Source: Cyclostephanos tholiformis (taxonomy: Eukaryota > Bacillariophyta > Thalassiosirophyceae > Thalassiosirales > Thalassiosiraceae). From it: a stretch of 19,817 nucleotides of DNA. A program made the position numbers and the translations under genes. Numbering within the stretch: the first letter of the stretch is position 1; the number at the start of each line of letters is the position of its first letter. Below are positions 1 to 12,300 of the stretch, in pieces. A model generated the notes under the pieces. That model made no database searches, was not told where the DNA came from, and saw only the letters and a list, made by a program, of their open reading frames with translations. The DNA lies in NCBI GenBank assembly GCA_036939975.1, contig JALLPB010000217.1, positions 1-19,817 on the forward strand, written 5' to 3'.

Positions 1-359
1 AAAAAAGAAATGAGAGGGGGGACTGAAAAAGACAGTCTGACGTGTTTCTTCCTGGTGTGGACTCCCAGTAGTTGGAGCTGAGACAAGAGATCCGAACCAC
101 CACTTTTGCGCGAGCCTCTTGATCCGCCCCACAGCCCCCCGCCGGACCTCTGCCCCCCCATCTCTCTCCCTCCCACCACGACACACGACAGCATCCATCT
201 GAAAGCAATGATCAATCATATCCATCATATCAGAAACCAGTGACAATAATAATATACAACAAAATTGGCTCGCATAATACGATCTGATCTCTGGGTGGGG
301 AAGTGAGGTCGATAAACGGGGGCAATCAAACAACCACCGTCTTGCGGAGAATCAAAATA
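1..359 (+). promoter_or_regulatory. Upstream region / 5' UTR of the HECT ligase gene
   Basis: No gene is visible here. The stretch has C- and CT-rich runs around 136-180, then becomes AT-rich (about 203-290) just before the coding start. I see no convincing TATA box or initiator, so the transcription start cannot be placed. A 12-codon upstream open frame lies at 208-243. The sequence before the chosen ATG (AAAATA at 354-359) has A at -3, a favourable initiation context. Confidence 0.5.
208..243 (+). other. Possible upstream ORF (11 residues)
   Basis: ATG at 208-210 is followed by ten sense codons (MINHIHHIRNQ) and TGA at 241-243, ending 116 bases before the main ATG. If transcription starts upstream of 208 it could reduce initiation at 360. 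There is no evidence that it is translated; a short ORF in a 359-base leader is common by chance. Confidence 0.25.
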
Positions 360-3300
360 ATGCCTGGCGAGGCGTCATCGTCCTCCCGCCGAGAGGGAGG
401 AGGTCGGGAGGATGCCATCGAGACCCTGATCGACATTGACCCTAGGGGTGCCGCGTATCGCATCGCTCGCACCATGGTGCGTTTTCATTATATTTTACAT
501 TTTACCGTGCATGGATGAGAAATATATATATTTCACACACACTCCAACATCTCTCTCGTTAACATTAAACGAATAGACCGCCGCCCCAATCGCGGCATTG
601 CGTGGGCGCGCCAATCGATTGACCGACAACGCCCTGCACGATGCGGCTCGCTCGCTCGCTAAGTACGAGATTGTCAATCCCGGCGACGAGTTCGAAATCG
701 AGTGGACTACGACGACGACCACGACGACTACCGCTGCCACCGCGGACGCGACGTCATTGGCCGATGTCGTGGACGGACCGGAGACGAAGTCGCGGATACT
801 GCGCCACCACGACAAGATCGTACGAGCGGGGAAATACACCGCCTCCGCCGGCGGCGGCGGCGGAGGAGAAGGAGGAGGCTCCTCCTCCAGCGCGCCGCCC
901 TCGTCTTCCTCCTCTTCGACGTCATCGTCGTCCGCCACCGATAACAGCGGAGATCGAGTCGCTCCCCCCCCCGTACTCGTCGCGGCGTTGAGTCGGATCT
1001 TTGGGAACTCGTCCGTCCTCGGGGGGGGGTCGGGAGATGATTACGACAACGACGATGAGGCTGCCGGGAGGGAAGGAGGAGGGGGTGGCGACGGAGGGGG
1101 GGGGAGGGGGGGAAATGATGACGGAACGAGCGGGAGCGCGCTCTCTGGGCTAATGCAAGTCGTGTTGAATCACGGCGTCTTCGCCGGCACTTCATCTTCC
1201 CCCCCCCTGTCGTCGTCTTCGTCGTCTTCATCTTCATCTTCGTCGTCGTCGGCTTCCGCGCCATACGTTCGAGGCGTCGAGCGCGATAGGAAGAACGCGT
1301 TACGGGGCGGCGGGGACGACGACGATGACAACGGAGATTTTGGAACGGTCGAGGAGGAGGATGAAGGATGGAGGAGGCGGCGTCCCACCCGACGTCACGG
1401 TGGGTCGGCTGGGGAAACGACGGGGAACGGCGACGACGGCGACGGCTCTCTTTCCCCAAGGGTCGCCGTTCCCAGGGGGGGGAGGGCGGTCGCACAATAC
1501 TACGACGACGACATCAACGACAGCAACAACAACGATGACGCGGGGGGAGGGGGGATAGGCCTCGGTGGCGGTGGTGGCATCGCCAACGCGAGTAGGGAGG
1601 GGACGACCTCGACTGTGAATGCGGTCGCCTTGCCACCGGCGCGATTGGCCCATCTGGAGTCCGTGGTCGGCAACGCCTGTCGCGACGTGATGCTCGGGGC
1701 AGGGTCGACGAACGCGCGCGTGCACGGCCTATTGATCGCGGCTCTGTCTGTGATGACGTCGCGCATGCTCTCTCGGGAGGGAGTCGAGGGGATGATGGAC
1801 GACACGGTGGAAGGGATCATGTCGGCCGACAACGTCGGCCTCTTCCGCCATCCTAGTTCACCGATGACCAAGGTGGCGTCGGCGCGAGCTGAAGTGGGGT
1901 CGATCGCTGCGCTAGACCGAATGACGGATGATGCCACCGATCCGCTGGCGCCTCTGCTTCAGGTCGGGGCCCTGCTCTGGGGGCTTCCGAGGAGGAGCGA
2001 CGATGGAATACCTGGGGAGTTCGTCCTTGATGAGGGACTTCTCCGTTATTTCGCCGTCGCGGCCTCGACATACGAGGAACGGATTGAGATACAGAAGGCG
2101 AATCTGTTCCGTACTCAGTCGTCATCCGTCGCCCACCCTGTGGGCGCGACGCTATCGACGAGAAATCCGCCGTCATTATACAGTGTCGTATCACTGTCGG
2201 GCGAGCATGCGGACGGAGGGGGGGATGCCAAGGCGTCTGTTAGGGAAGATGACGTGGTTTCCTCAAGAGGCTTGCCCGATTTGATCGGCCGTGCTGGCCG
2301 CGCTAGCACCGAGCCAATGTTCGAATCTGAAACTGAGTTTGGTAACGAACGCGGCGGCCCGGATGAAATGGGAGGAGCTGAAGACTTGGAAGCGGAGTCA
2401 GATGCAACCAGATTGCTCCGGCACATCGTCAACATTGTGGGTGATCGCGACGATGACGATGACAATAGTGACAGTCTGGATGAAGCCGATTCAAATGACG
2501 GAAACGAATCGTCTTCTGATTCTCAACAAGACGAAGAGGAGGGCAGCAATGAAGGAGCAAGTGACGAAGAAGATCACGAGGAAGACGAAAGCTACCTCGA
2601 AGAAGAACAAAAGGAAAATGACCAAGAAGACGACAACTTCGATGAGGAACTCCAACGTGCGGTTAGCCTCAGCCTTGCTGTGGATGTTGACGCTGGCAGT
2701 AATTCTGACGAATTGCACGATGACAGCAACTCCAACCGTTCGGTGGTCTCGCGCCTCGTGGGACATGCCATGGATAACGCGAGCGATGCCGCCACCAAAG
2801 CTGACACTGCTGGAGAAGGAGCATCCGCGAAGGTTGGATCTTCAGATTCCGCCACCTCATCGACCTCAGTGTCATTAGTGGCAGACAAGGCTATCAAGGC
2901 TGGATCTATCGACATTGCTGCTACCGAAGGCAATGTTGATGGTTCGTTGCCTCTCCCACCATTGCCTTCGCCCCCTCCCAGCCATGTCTTACCAAATCAA
3001 GAGCACTTTGCTAGAATCCTTTCAGATGAAGGGGAGGAAGGAAAGAAAGAAATGAAATCGAACTCAAATGTCGATGTATTTGAACCCTCAGCACTCTCCA
3101 GCTTTGGAAAGCTTCCATCGTCGCATGTTCTGGTACATTTGTTCCGTGCAGTACTTGCTTTGATGCGGAGGCACGATGATAATACAAAGCAGTTTTTGGA
3201 AGACTGCGATAATGACAGCAGCAAAGCAGGAAGTATTATATCGCAATTCTTATCCAAACATGCTGCCAGTGTCAAGAAGGACGACGATCATGGCAAGGAT

Positions 3301-6300
3301 ACGGGCGAAAAGGATACAACTGAGCCTACTAATGCTAAGTCCGAGACCATCATCGCGTTTTCTCCTGACGCTACCACGCTGTCATTGTTAATTGCCTCCC
3401 TCCAGCTGTCATTTCATTTACGAAATTCAGCGCTGGCAGCATTGAATGATTTACTTTCTCGTTTAGGCTGCAATGAAGATAGTTTTAATGCTACTGCCAA
3501 TTTCGATGTCGAGGATGTATTTCAAATCGCTGACTCATCCATGGAAAGTGATGCGACAGATGATCCACTCATTGAGAAGGATGACCCCGCTAGGATGGAG
3601 GAGTTCGCAGTCATTTCTGCTGCGTTTGGCGCTGATACTGCTATGGCAGCATCGGAATCTTTGGAGACGAAGGGACTCAAACGCAAGGCCGCCGCGGCTG
3701 CGCACGTTGCTTCTCTACGAATAAAGACACAGGAAAAGCTAGTAAAAATGTGGAGGAAAAGGGTAAGTTAGAACATGAATTCATCGTTATCATTCGAGAA
3801 TCACTTGCTCTTACGTTTGCAATTCCGCATACCCATATCTTCTCCTCCATTCTCAAGGTCATATTCTTCTCTACATGTTGTTACATTAATTTGAGATGCC
3901 TCAGAGTTTTCACAGGTATGAGTATGCAGCATTTGGTTACGCCAGGCTCTGCAGAAGCTAGCTCTTATAGCTCCGAACAAGACGCAGATGCACGTCAATC
4001 TGGTACTACCGCAGTCATTTCTATATCGGCCAAGACACGCGTTGCACTGCTCTCGATACTCTCTAATTTATACGGTTGTGCGGCATCAAAATCTATTCTA
4101 TCACTCATGGCATCCATGGAAAACTTCTGTAATGAGGGTGATAGATTGACATCTGCATCATATGTAGTCTCGCAACATGATCAGTTTTTGGTTGCGTCAT
4201 TGCGTACTGAGTCTTTATGCCTGTGGGGTTGGGCGCTTCCACTACTTTATCCAGATCATTCGGCACGTGTCGAGTTACTGGGAAGTCTGCTAGTTTCATC
4301 GGAGGTATTATTTGCTGTGGCATTAGAAAGAGGTGATTCTAGTGATGACGACAAAGTTTGGTCTGATCATGAATTGCAATATCGGAAATTAGACATATTA
4401 TGCAAGCGATTGAGAGTAAGTGACATGCTGCATTGTTTCACGGCAACTCCCATTATAGTAGGCAATAGTGCGGATGCCAAGACTAGCCATAGCCATGAGG
4501 GGCGCATCAATCAAACTTCAACGGCAACTCAGCAAGATAGTGGCAGACCGAATCCTCTACCGACAATTTCTCTCTTGAGAACAGCAATAATCGAAAGGTC
4601 ACTTAAAGGGAAGAATAACTGCAGTGACAATCTCAACAAGTTTTACTTAGCTTTGTGTCAACAAGCCATGTCCAATCTCATTCTATGGAATGATTTATTT
4701 ATCTCCTCCAATGATGCTAACGATCACGATATATCTGGGGGCAGAGAGTTGAGCGCCAGTCCTGGATCTGCCGGTGGAAATTTCGCTAATTGGGGAGACA
4801 CAGGATCACTGCAGGTCAATCCTACCAAATTTCATTTTGACTCCAGCAAATGTGCAGATTCAATATCGGTTGTCTCCCCATCTGGATTGCCCGCAGTTAC
4901 TGCAAATCAGCGCGCGACAAAAGTGTGGGGAACTGTTTTATCCACAACTTGTTTCTCTCCCAAGAGTGGTGTGCATCGTTGGGCTGTTAAACTTGACAAG
5001 TGTGAAAGGGGCCATGTGTTTGTAGGAGTGTCTACGGCGCGAGTAAATCTCAAAACCTATGTTGGAGGAGACTCAAATGGGTGGGGTCTCATCGGCACCC
5101 AAGCTCTATGGCATGATCGGAATAAACTCCGGGGAGACTATGGCTCTACGTTCCGTACTGGTGCTATTGTCGTTGTTACACTTGACACGAATGTTGGTAC
5201 ACTGAGTTTTGGGTCATGGAGAGATAAATCGTCAGCACCAGTGTGTAACGGACCTTTATCTCCTCAAGCTCTAGCTCTGATGGCGTCACCGCGGCGAGGG
5301 GCGGTGCCAGGATCAGCTGGAGGACCTTCGATTGAAGACTGGGGTATTGCGTTCGAGGGTCTTCCGTTGGACGTGAAACTGTATCCTGGTAAGGAAATAC
5401 GCAGACTCATATAGTTTCTTTTTTTAACTATCATGTCTGTTCATTTAAATCCTCTTTGCGCTGTTAGCTGTTGGTTTGTATCAGAGAGACGATCGCGTGA
5501 CTCTTTGCACTATTTCTCAGTCAGCAGAGGAAGCATTGTTTTCAGGTAGCGGTAAAGCATCGACACTCCTTCCTGTAATATCTAGTGGAGATATCTACTA
5601 TCCCTCAATAAAGAGAGGAGAGGATGAATATCTGTCGCATGTCAGATCATGGAACCAATCTTTGTGTTCAGATGGCGTATCTTTTGCCACCGAAATACTA
5701 ACGCGGTCAATTGACCGTCTTTCATCAGGAAGCATAGTGCCTACCATGGATGATGATGTTCTCTTGATGGAGATCCTTCCCTGTCTAGCGTCATGCATAT
5801 CATTGATACCATCTTGCATTCCAACCCTTTCTACCAGATACGCTATGGAGCTCCTACCCTTAGTTACGAGATGTGCGAAACTTGTCGATAGAATGATTCC
5901 CTCCCATGGTGCTTCCTTAGGGATTGAGCCGCAATCTGGTGAATGGATAATCTGTGTAGATTCATCAATGTCGGATGGCGACTCACGAGGCATCAGTGAT
6001 AGATTTGAAAATTATGTCGTGCGCCTCGAGCGGAAAGCAGCACATGGGATTGAAACTGACTATTCATTTTACCACGGCAAGGAACTGAATAATCGTTGCT
6101 CTATCATTGGAGCTTCCTTTGGCACGCATGTTCAATTTGTTGAGGAATGGTGCGCTTCTGAAAGCCATGCAAAAAGCAACAATTTATCCTTTGAAGAATG
6201 TGCACAAAGACCCACTTCGTCAATCGTTATTGATGCTCGCCTCAATCTCGATGGAACAAAGTTCGAAGGCATTCGGCACAATGTGGACAAAGGATTGGCT

Positions 6301-9300
6301 GAGCCTGTATCCGGTTTTCTTCAACGGCCGTCATCTTCTGCAGAAATAACACAATCAAATAGCTTAGTCGAGCCCTGGGTAAAGACGGTTTCCTTATTGT
6401 GCCACGCTGTTGGCCATCTTTCACTTATCTTATGCTCTCAGACATCACTGTCTGATATGGACAAGGATGCTATTGAAACTGGCGGCGCAAACAGGTCATT
6501 GGATACACTTTTATTCACTTCTCCCATCTTATCCAAGGGGAGACTTGATCGTGATAAGAGAACTGTTCGTCGTGCCATCGACTCTGTTTGGGAACGCTGT
6601 CGACCATGCGACATGTATTCAGATATGGTAGAATGGCAAAATTTGATATTCTTTGACTTGGTCTCGGCAACTGATTCTTCACATTCAACAGAAGATGTAA
6701 CGAAAATTGAGGAGGCAATAAGTATTATTGAACAGCACAGTATTAGACTCATTGCTGCTGAAAAGGGTTCATTATCTCGTCTATGCCCCCAAAAGTATAA
6801 ATCTGCTCACGTAGCAATAGCATCAGCTATTTTCTACCATGTCGGAGGTTTCAAGACAGTTGCTCAATCGGAAATTGCATCACAATCATTGCAGAAATCT
6901 CGCCAAATTATGGAGAATGGAATCCGCGAAGCCCTTGCGAGTGTGGAAGCTGCTGGTGTTCCGCGCAGGGAAGTTTGTGAAGATCGCTGTTTACTTCTCA
7001 CACTCGTATCGAAGTTCCTTTTTGAGTTTCCTTGCAAGTCTGATGACAAGTCGATGCACTCCATTTTTGATGATATCACACACATTTTCAAGTCTATAAA
7101 TTCAGACCAGTGCCTTGAATATATCAAACAGCAGATGGACCTCAGCACAGAAAAAAGTGTAATGCGCTATTTGGGACTTCGATCATTACACTTGCTTTTA
7201 GAAGCAGATAGCGATCTCGAAGGCGTGCGCGTATATGCTGCCATTGAGTCAGCACTAGTTTCTCTGCCACAACTGCTTTGGCACCCTGCATCGGAATTGT
7301 CATTGTCTGAAATAGAACCTAACCAAGGCTTGACTACCCAATACACTGCCATCATTTCAGGATGCGCTGCAAGTATCCAAACCTGTGTCCGCTCATGCAT
7401 CCGCAAAATATATAGCCATATCGGAACAATTCTGACAGCCAAAGAAGGGCCACTCCAAGTTGATTGCTGCTCATCATCAACATCACTACTTTTCGTGCTA
7501 CTTGCTAATTATTTAACAGTCTTCCACCCAAATGCATGCATTGAGACTATCTTGAAAATGGTGTCAAGCCTTCAAATCATCGCAAGCCAGTGCAGAGATC
7601 GGGCACTGCGCCCAAGTGATGACAAAGGATCTTCCCCTATCGAAGTACTCTTCTACAATATTCGCAAGCAGGAAAGTCGCAATTTACTTCAAACTTCAGC
7701 TTCAGTATTAATGTCATTATGTGCTCAGTTATCACTTGGCTCATTTGGTGCTTCACATTTGACTGATCTTCTCTCAGAGCATCTTTTGCAAGAAATCTCG
7801 GCAACGTATTCCCTTGTCGTTGAGGAGACTAGATTAATTAGAGATCGCGAAGAGTTGGAGGATGTTCAGTCAGACTGGATTGATTGCGAAGGTTCCACTC
7901 CAAGTAGGATAAAAGGTTATCAATCTGCACACAAGTTTTCATCAAAGGGTTTGTCATACCTGTGTGGTCTTGGCACAATGTTTCCAAAACAAGGCATGCC
8001 GCTATCCGAATCATCAGCAACTATCTATTTCAGGCAATTACTCAATGTTCTTCATGCTGTGATCAACAATCAATCCTTCATACAGTCGATTACGAAAAGA
8101 GCAGGCGCATTATTCTCAGCTTTTGGATTTGTGCTCACAGGCGAAGATCAATGCACACAAGAAAGTTCCGTAAACGAAGGCTCGTTACCTCTTGATGGGC
8201 TCCCGCCGAGATTCTCCCAACGTATTTTGCGTCTTCTACGGCCCATTCTGCTTTCATCGAATCCTGATTCATTGGCCATTCGGCAGCTTTTTCTCATGGC
8301 GGGATCGGTTGTAAACTCGAGCGGGGTTAATAGTTGTGGAAACCACTCACATGAGAATCTGCTAGTTGCTCAAAGTTTGAATTCGCTGCTTCGTTACATC
8401 TACACTTACTCAGAATCATGGAGAACAGAAATTCACCAGACTATCATTTCTTGTGAATCTCATGGATCATCCATGTTTCATGGTGTGCTCGCATTCTTTG
8501 GCGGTTATCCAGGCCTCCTACATCCAGGAACATTTGTTGTGATAGAGCCTGATGTGGCCGCTACATCTTCTGTGCCAACAAAGTCCCGTAGCAGTGGCGC
8601 ATTGTCAGCTGCTTCCAAATCAGCAATTACTTCTTTCGGTAGTGGCGCTGACGAGATTGTATCCGGTTTGTGTCGCCACCATTCTCAGTCTGGTGTCATC
8701 AGCAGTATTGATTCGCGCTCGGGAAGTTGCGAAGTAATCATCTTGGAAGATAAACGCTTTCAACATTCTCTGAGCGTTGACAGGGATTGCCTTCTTGGGG
8801 CTTCCAACGTTTCTATCCGAGCTGTCCGCATTAGTGCTAAAAACGTCTCAGCTGCTGATGAGCTTCCTTTTGTTCTAGTTCTAGATGGTACCACGGTGCC
8901 TACTGACGCCATCTTCAAATCATTCTCTCGTGTTTTTAAGTTAGTCTCAGCCTCGATCAAGGCCGTTTGCAACTCTTTTTCTAACGGCAAAGAATTCAAA
9001 AATCTGGAGATAGACATAAAAGAATTGATGGAGTGTTGCCAGGGTCTTCGTTCTACGACAGTTCTTTTATCTGAGCCGAGAGTTTTTGACACGCTCATTG
9101 CAGATGAATCCGGCGCTTTGCGATTGCTCCTAGCACGAGCGTAAGTTACTCGTTTCTTCATTCCCCCCCCCTTGTATCGCAAACAATTCTAATTCATGTC
9201 TGATAAAACAACAAAAATATTCGGAGACAGTCTCCTCATTGGAAGCCTTCAGAACAAGGATGTTCAAGGTCTCAGCACCTTGCCTGAGAAAGAAGCAAGG

Positions 9301-12300
9301 TTCTGGCATCTTTTATTGGTGCGCTTGGCGGTGATGTCTAGAATCAAAAGGCTTGATACCACGTCCCCATCGAATCTAGAATCACTCATCGAAGACAAAA
9401 TAAAAAGCTTTGACGTTTCTCCTGATGCTCCATCTTTCAGCAAGGGTTATCACACCCCACCATCGTTTGCAGCAGGCTTCTTTGGAGCTGGGGAAAGGGC
9501 GCCCCGAAGCGTAAATTCCCATGGAACCGCATTCAATGACAGACGTGAAGGGGATGAAAATGCCTCGATTTCAGCTACAGAACATGTCGAAGATGGAGAT
9601 ACAGAATCATCTGATGCGGTCGCTGCCGCTCATATGCGTGAGGCTGCAATTGTACAGATGGCTGAACTCGGTTTACCCAGGCAATGGGCAGAGCTGGCAC
9701 TCAGTAGAGTTGGGGGAACCAACATCGAAGCAGCTGTGCATTTCTGTCTTGAAAGAGGTGGTGACATGGAGCGTCTACTTGCTGAAGAATTACGTCGAGG
9801 ACCCTCGTCATTGCTATCCAGTCGGAGGAGGGGATTCGGGGCTTCGCGAATGGGTTCAGCCAATTTAATCAGGCAGCTTGTAGAAATGGGTTTTCCTCGA
9901 CACTGGTGCGTCGAGGCATTGTCAGCAACTAGGAATAACGTGGACGAGGCTCTAACTTGGATTCTCACGAATGGAGATCGCCTTAGTGCTACAGATGAAG
10001 AGGGACATGATGATGAGAATGACAATAGGAACGATAGTGAAGAAGAAGAGGAAGACAGCAATGGCGACGACGATGTGGAGGAAAGTATTGTTGAGAATGA
10101 TGGAAGAATAGCGGACCAGCTTATCACAGACGAAAAAAACGAAGCCTGTCAGAAATCTTTAACCGAAAATATTGGTTGGTCGAGGATATGTCCTGTACGT
10201 TTTGTCTCGGGTCGTTCCAGTATAAATCCCAAAACGCTCGAAATTACTGGATTACCAAATGGAGGATTCAGTTCTGTTGGTACGAAAGGCGTCCTTTTAA
10301 CATCAGGCAAATGGTATTATGAGGCCGAGATTAGAACTGCTGGGTGTCTTCAGATAGGGTGGGCAGATTCTTCGTTTGCTGGCCATTGCCAAGCAGACCG
10401 AGGTGACGGCTGTGGTGATGGTCCAAGTTCTTGGGCATTTGATGGCTGGCGCAGATATCGCTGGCATGTGAATATGACAGGTTAGTAGTATTTTTCGGTG
10501 TATTCGTTTCATTTGTATTCTTATCTCATCTTCATGCATCTTCTTCGTCGATTTCAACAGAGTGGGGTTGTAAATGGACCGAAGGCGATACAGTGGGGTG
10601 CCTCGTTGACATGGACTCTATGAGTGTTAGCTTCACATTAAATGGCAGAGGGGAGGAAATCGGTATGGGCCTCGCGTTTAGTGGGGAAGGATTCCGCCCA
10701 TGCAATGGCGTTTATGCATGCGTCAGTTTTAATCGGTACGTTTAATAATTGATTCCCGTTTTCTAATATTACTTTGTTCTGTCCCACTGATCAAAAAGTT
10801 CTTGTTCTCTTGTTTACCAACAATAACGTAGACGTGAGAAGTTAAGATTAATTCTTGGTGGCAAAGGGACCGAGCCGTTCAAATACCCCCCACCAGATGG
10901 CTACCGTGGCATTGGTGACGCTATTCACGAAGCTGCCAAAGAGAGGAGTGTACTCTTGGCAGAAGAAAGGTCTTTACTTGAACCACGCAGTTTGTCTAAT
11001 TCTGAATCTTCGGCGCTGGAGGACAAGAAATACATATGCGATTTCTCTGACAACGAACATGGTCACGAGCTATTTGCGTGGCAACACAGGTATTATGGTT
11101 CCGATGCATCCGTCCACCTGGGCTCCAGTCGACCTAGTGCATTATTTGGGATTTCTTCTAATCTCAAAACGTCCAAGAACAATGTTCCTGTGAAGAATGA
11201 CAATTCAATAATAGCAGACATCTCCTCGCGATTGGGTAAGATATTATCGGAAGAAAGTAATAACAAAACCACCGAAGACGCGTCAGAATCTTTCGTTTCT
11301 CGGATTAATCTACTCCGAGATGCATATGATAAGATGCATGACGAAGTGATCAAAGAAATGAAGGACGTTTGGTACGTGAATATGAAGATTATCTAGCGCT
11401 GCCCTTTCTCAGAATTTCCACTGACATTATTTTATTTTATCGCAATCCCAGCGCTACTCTGTGCGTCTTGTACTCACAAAAGTTGGTGATGCACGCAATG
11501 ATGTCCCATTCAAACCAATTTAGCCTTAAATCCTTTTTGCCAACTTTGTTGGATAAACCATGGTCGTCAGAATGCGCCGACCACGAGGTAAGCAGAAGAC
11601 TATGGCAAGTCATCGAGCATTGTGCTTCGCTCCAGTCATCCGGATGGGTCGGCGAAGCGGGAGCGATGGCGATGGCAGCGGAGGCACTCGGTCTTGGGAT
11701 TTCAGCCGGTGACAATAAATCAACTTCAATTCCGGCTGGAATGTGCTCCGCTAGTTCGAATATCGACCAAGTCGTACTTGCATGTGGTGGTGTTACTCAA
11801 TTTTTAACCTCAGCTTTATTGCCTGAAGCCACATCTGGCAACGAGTTCACTTCAACAAATATGACATTCGCGGCTTGTTCAGAGAATGCAATTAGTCGTG
11901 AAATGGGAGGTATCCTCTCTTTTATCAAGTCTAGTTTACAGAGTTGTGCTGCATCTTCAATGTCTTTCCGTCAAGTTCTCATTGCAGCTGTCCGGAGAGC
12001 TGTTCGTCTTTTATCTGCGACTGAATACGCATCTGACGAAGGTTCTGAATCTGGTCAGGTTAGTTGGATTGTTTTTATGCAAATCTTTCCAGTGCTTTCC
12101 TGGTTCTTAACATGTTTTGTGCAATCCTTTTTTTAGGACGATACCGAGTTGGAACCAAAGCGCTCTGGTAGCGAAGATCAATCCGGACATGCCCCAGATG
12201 CAAGATTAGTGTCATTCCTTACAGGACTGTTACTCAGCAAACCTGTAAGCGAAAAACTGTCAGACAATGAAAATTTAGCTTTGAGAAGTGAATTATTTGA

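Noticed and set aside
495..1725. Long minus-strand open frames (495-938, 728-1495, 1300-1725)
   Set aside because: They lie opposite the Gly/Ser/Asp triplet repeats of exon 2 and consist of Arg, Pro, Ser or Val runs, as expected for antisense of low-complexity coding DNA.
4416..4421. GTAAGT inside exon 3 as a possible intron donor
   Set aside because: The frame continues with ordinary protein-like sequence and no matching acceptor improves the reading. The similar GTAAGC at 11588 in exon 8 was rejected for the same reason.
9630..10127. Minus-strand open frame of 165 codons opposite the UBA region
   Set aside because: It is Ser-rich because it is the complement of the acidic GAN-rich linker, and the plus strand clearly encodes two UBA domains.
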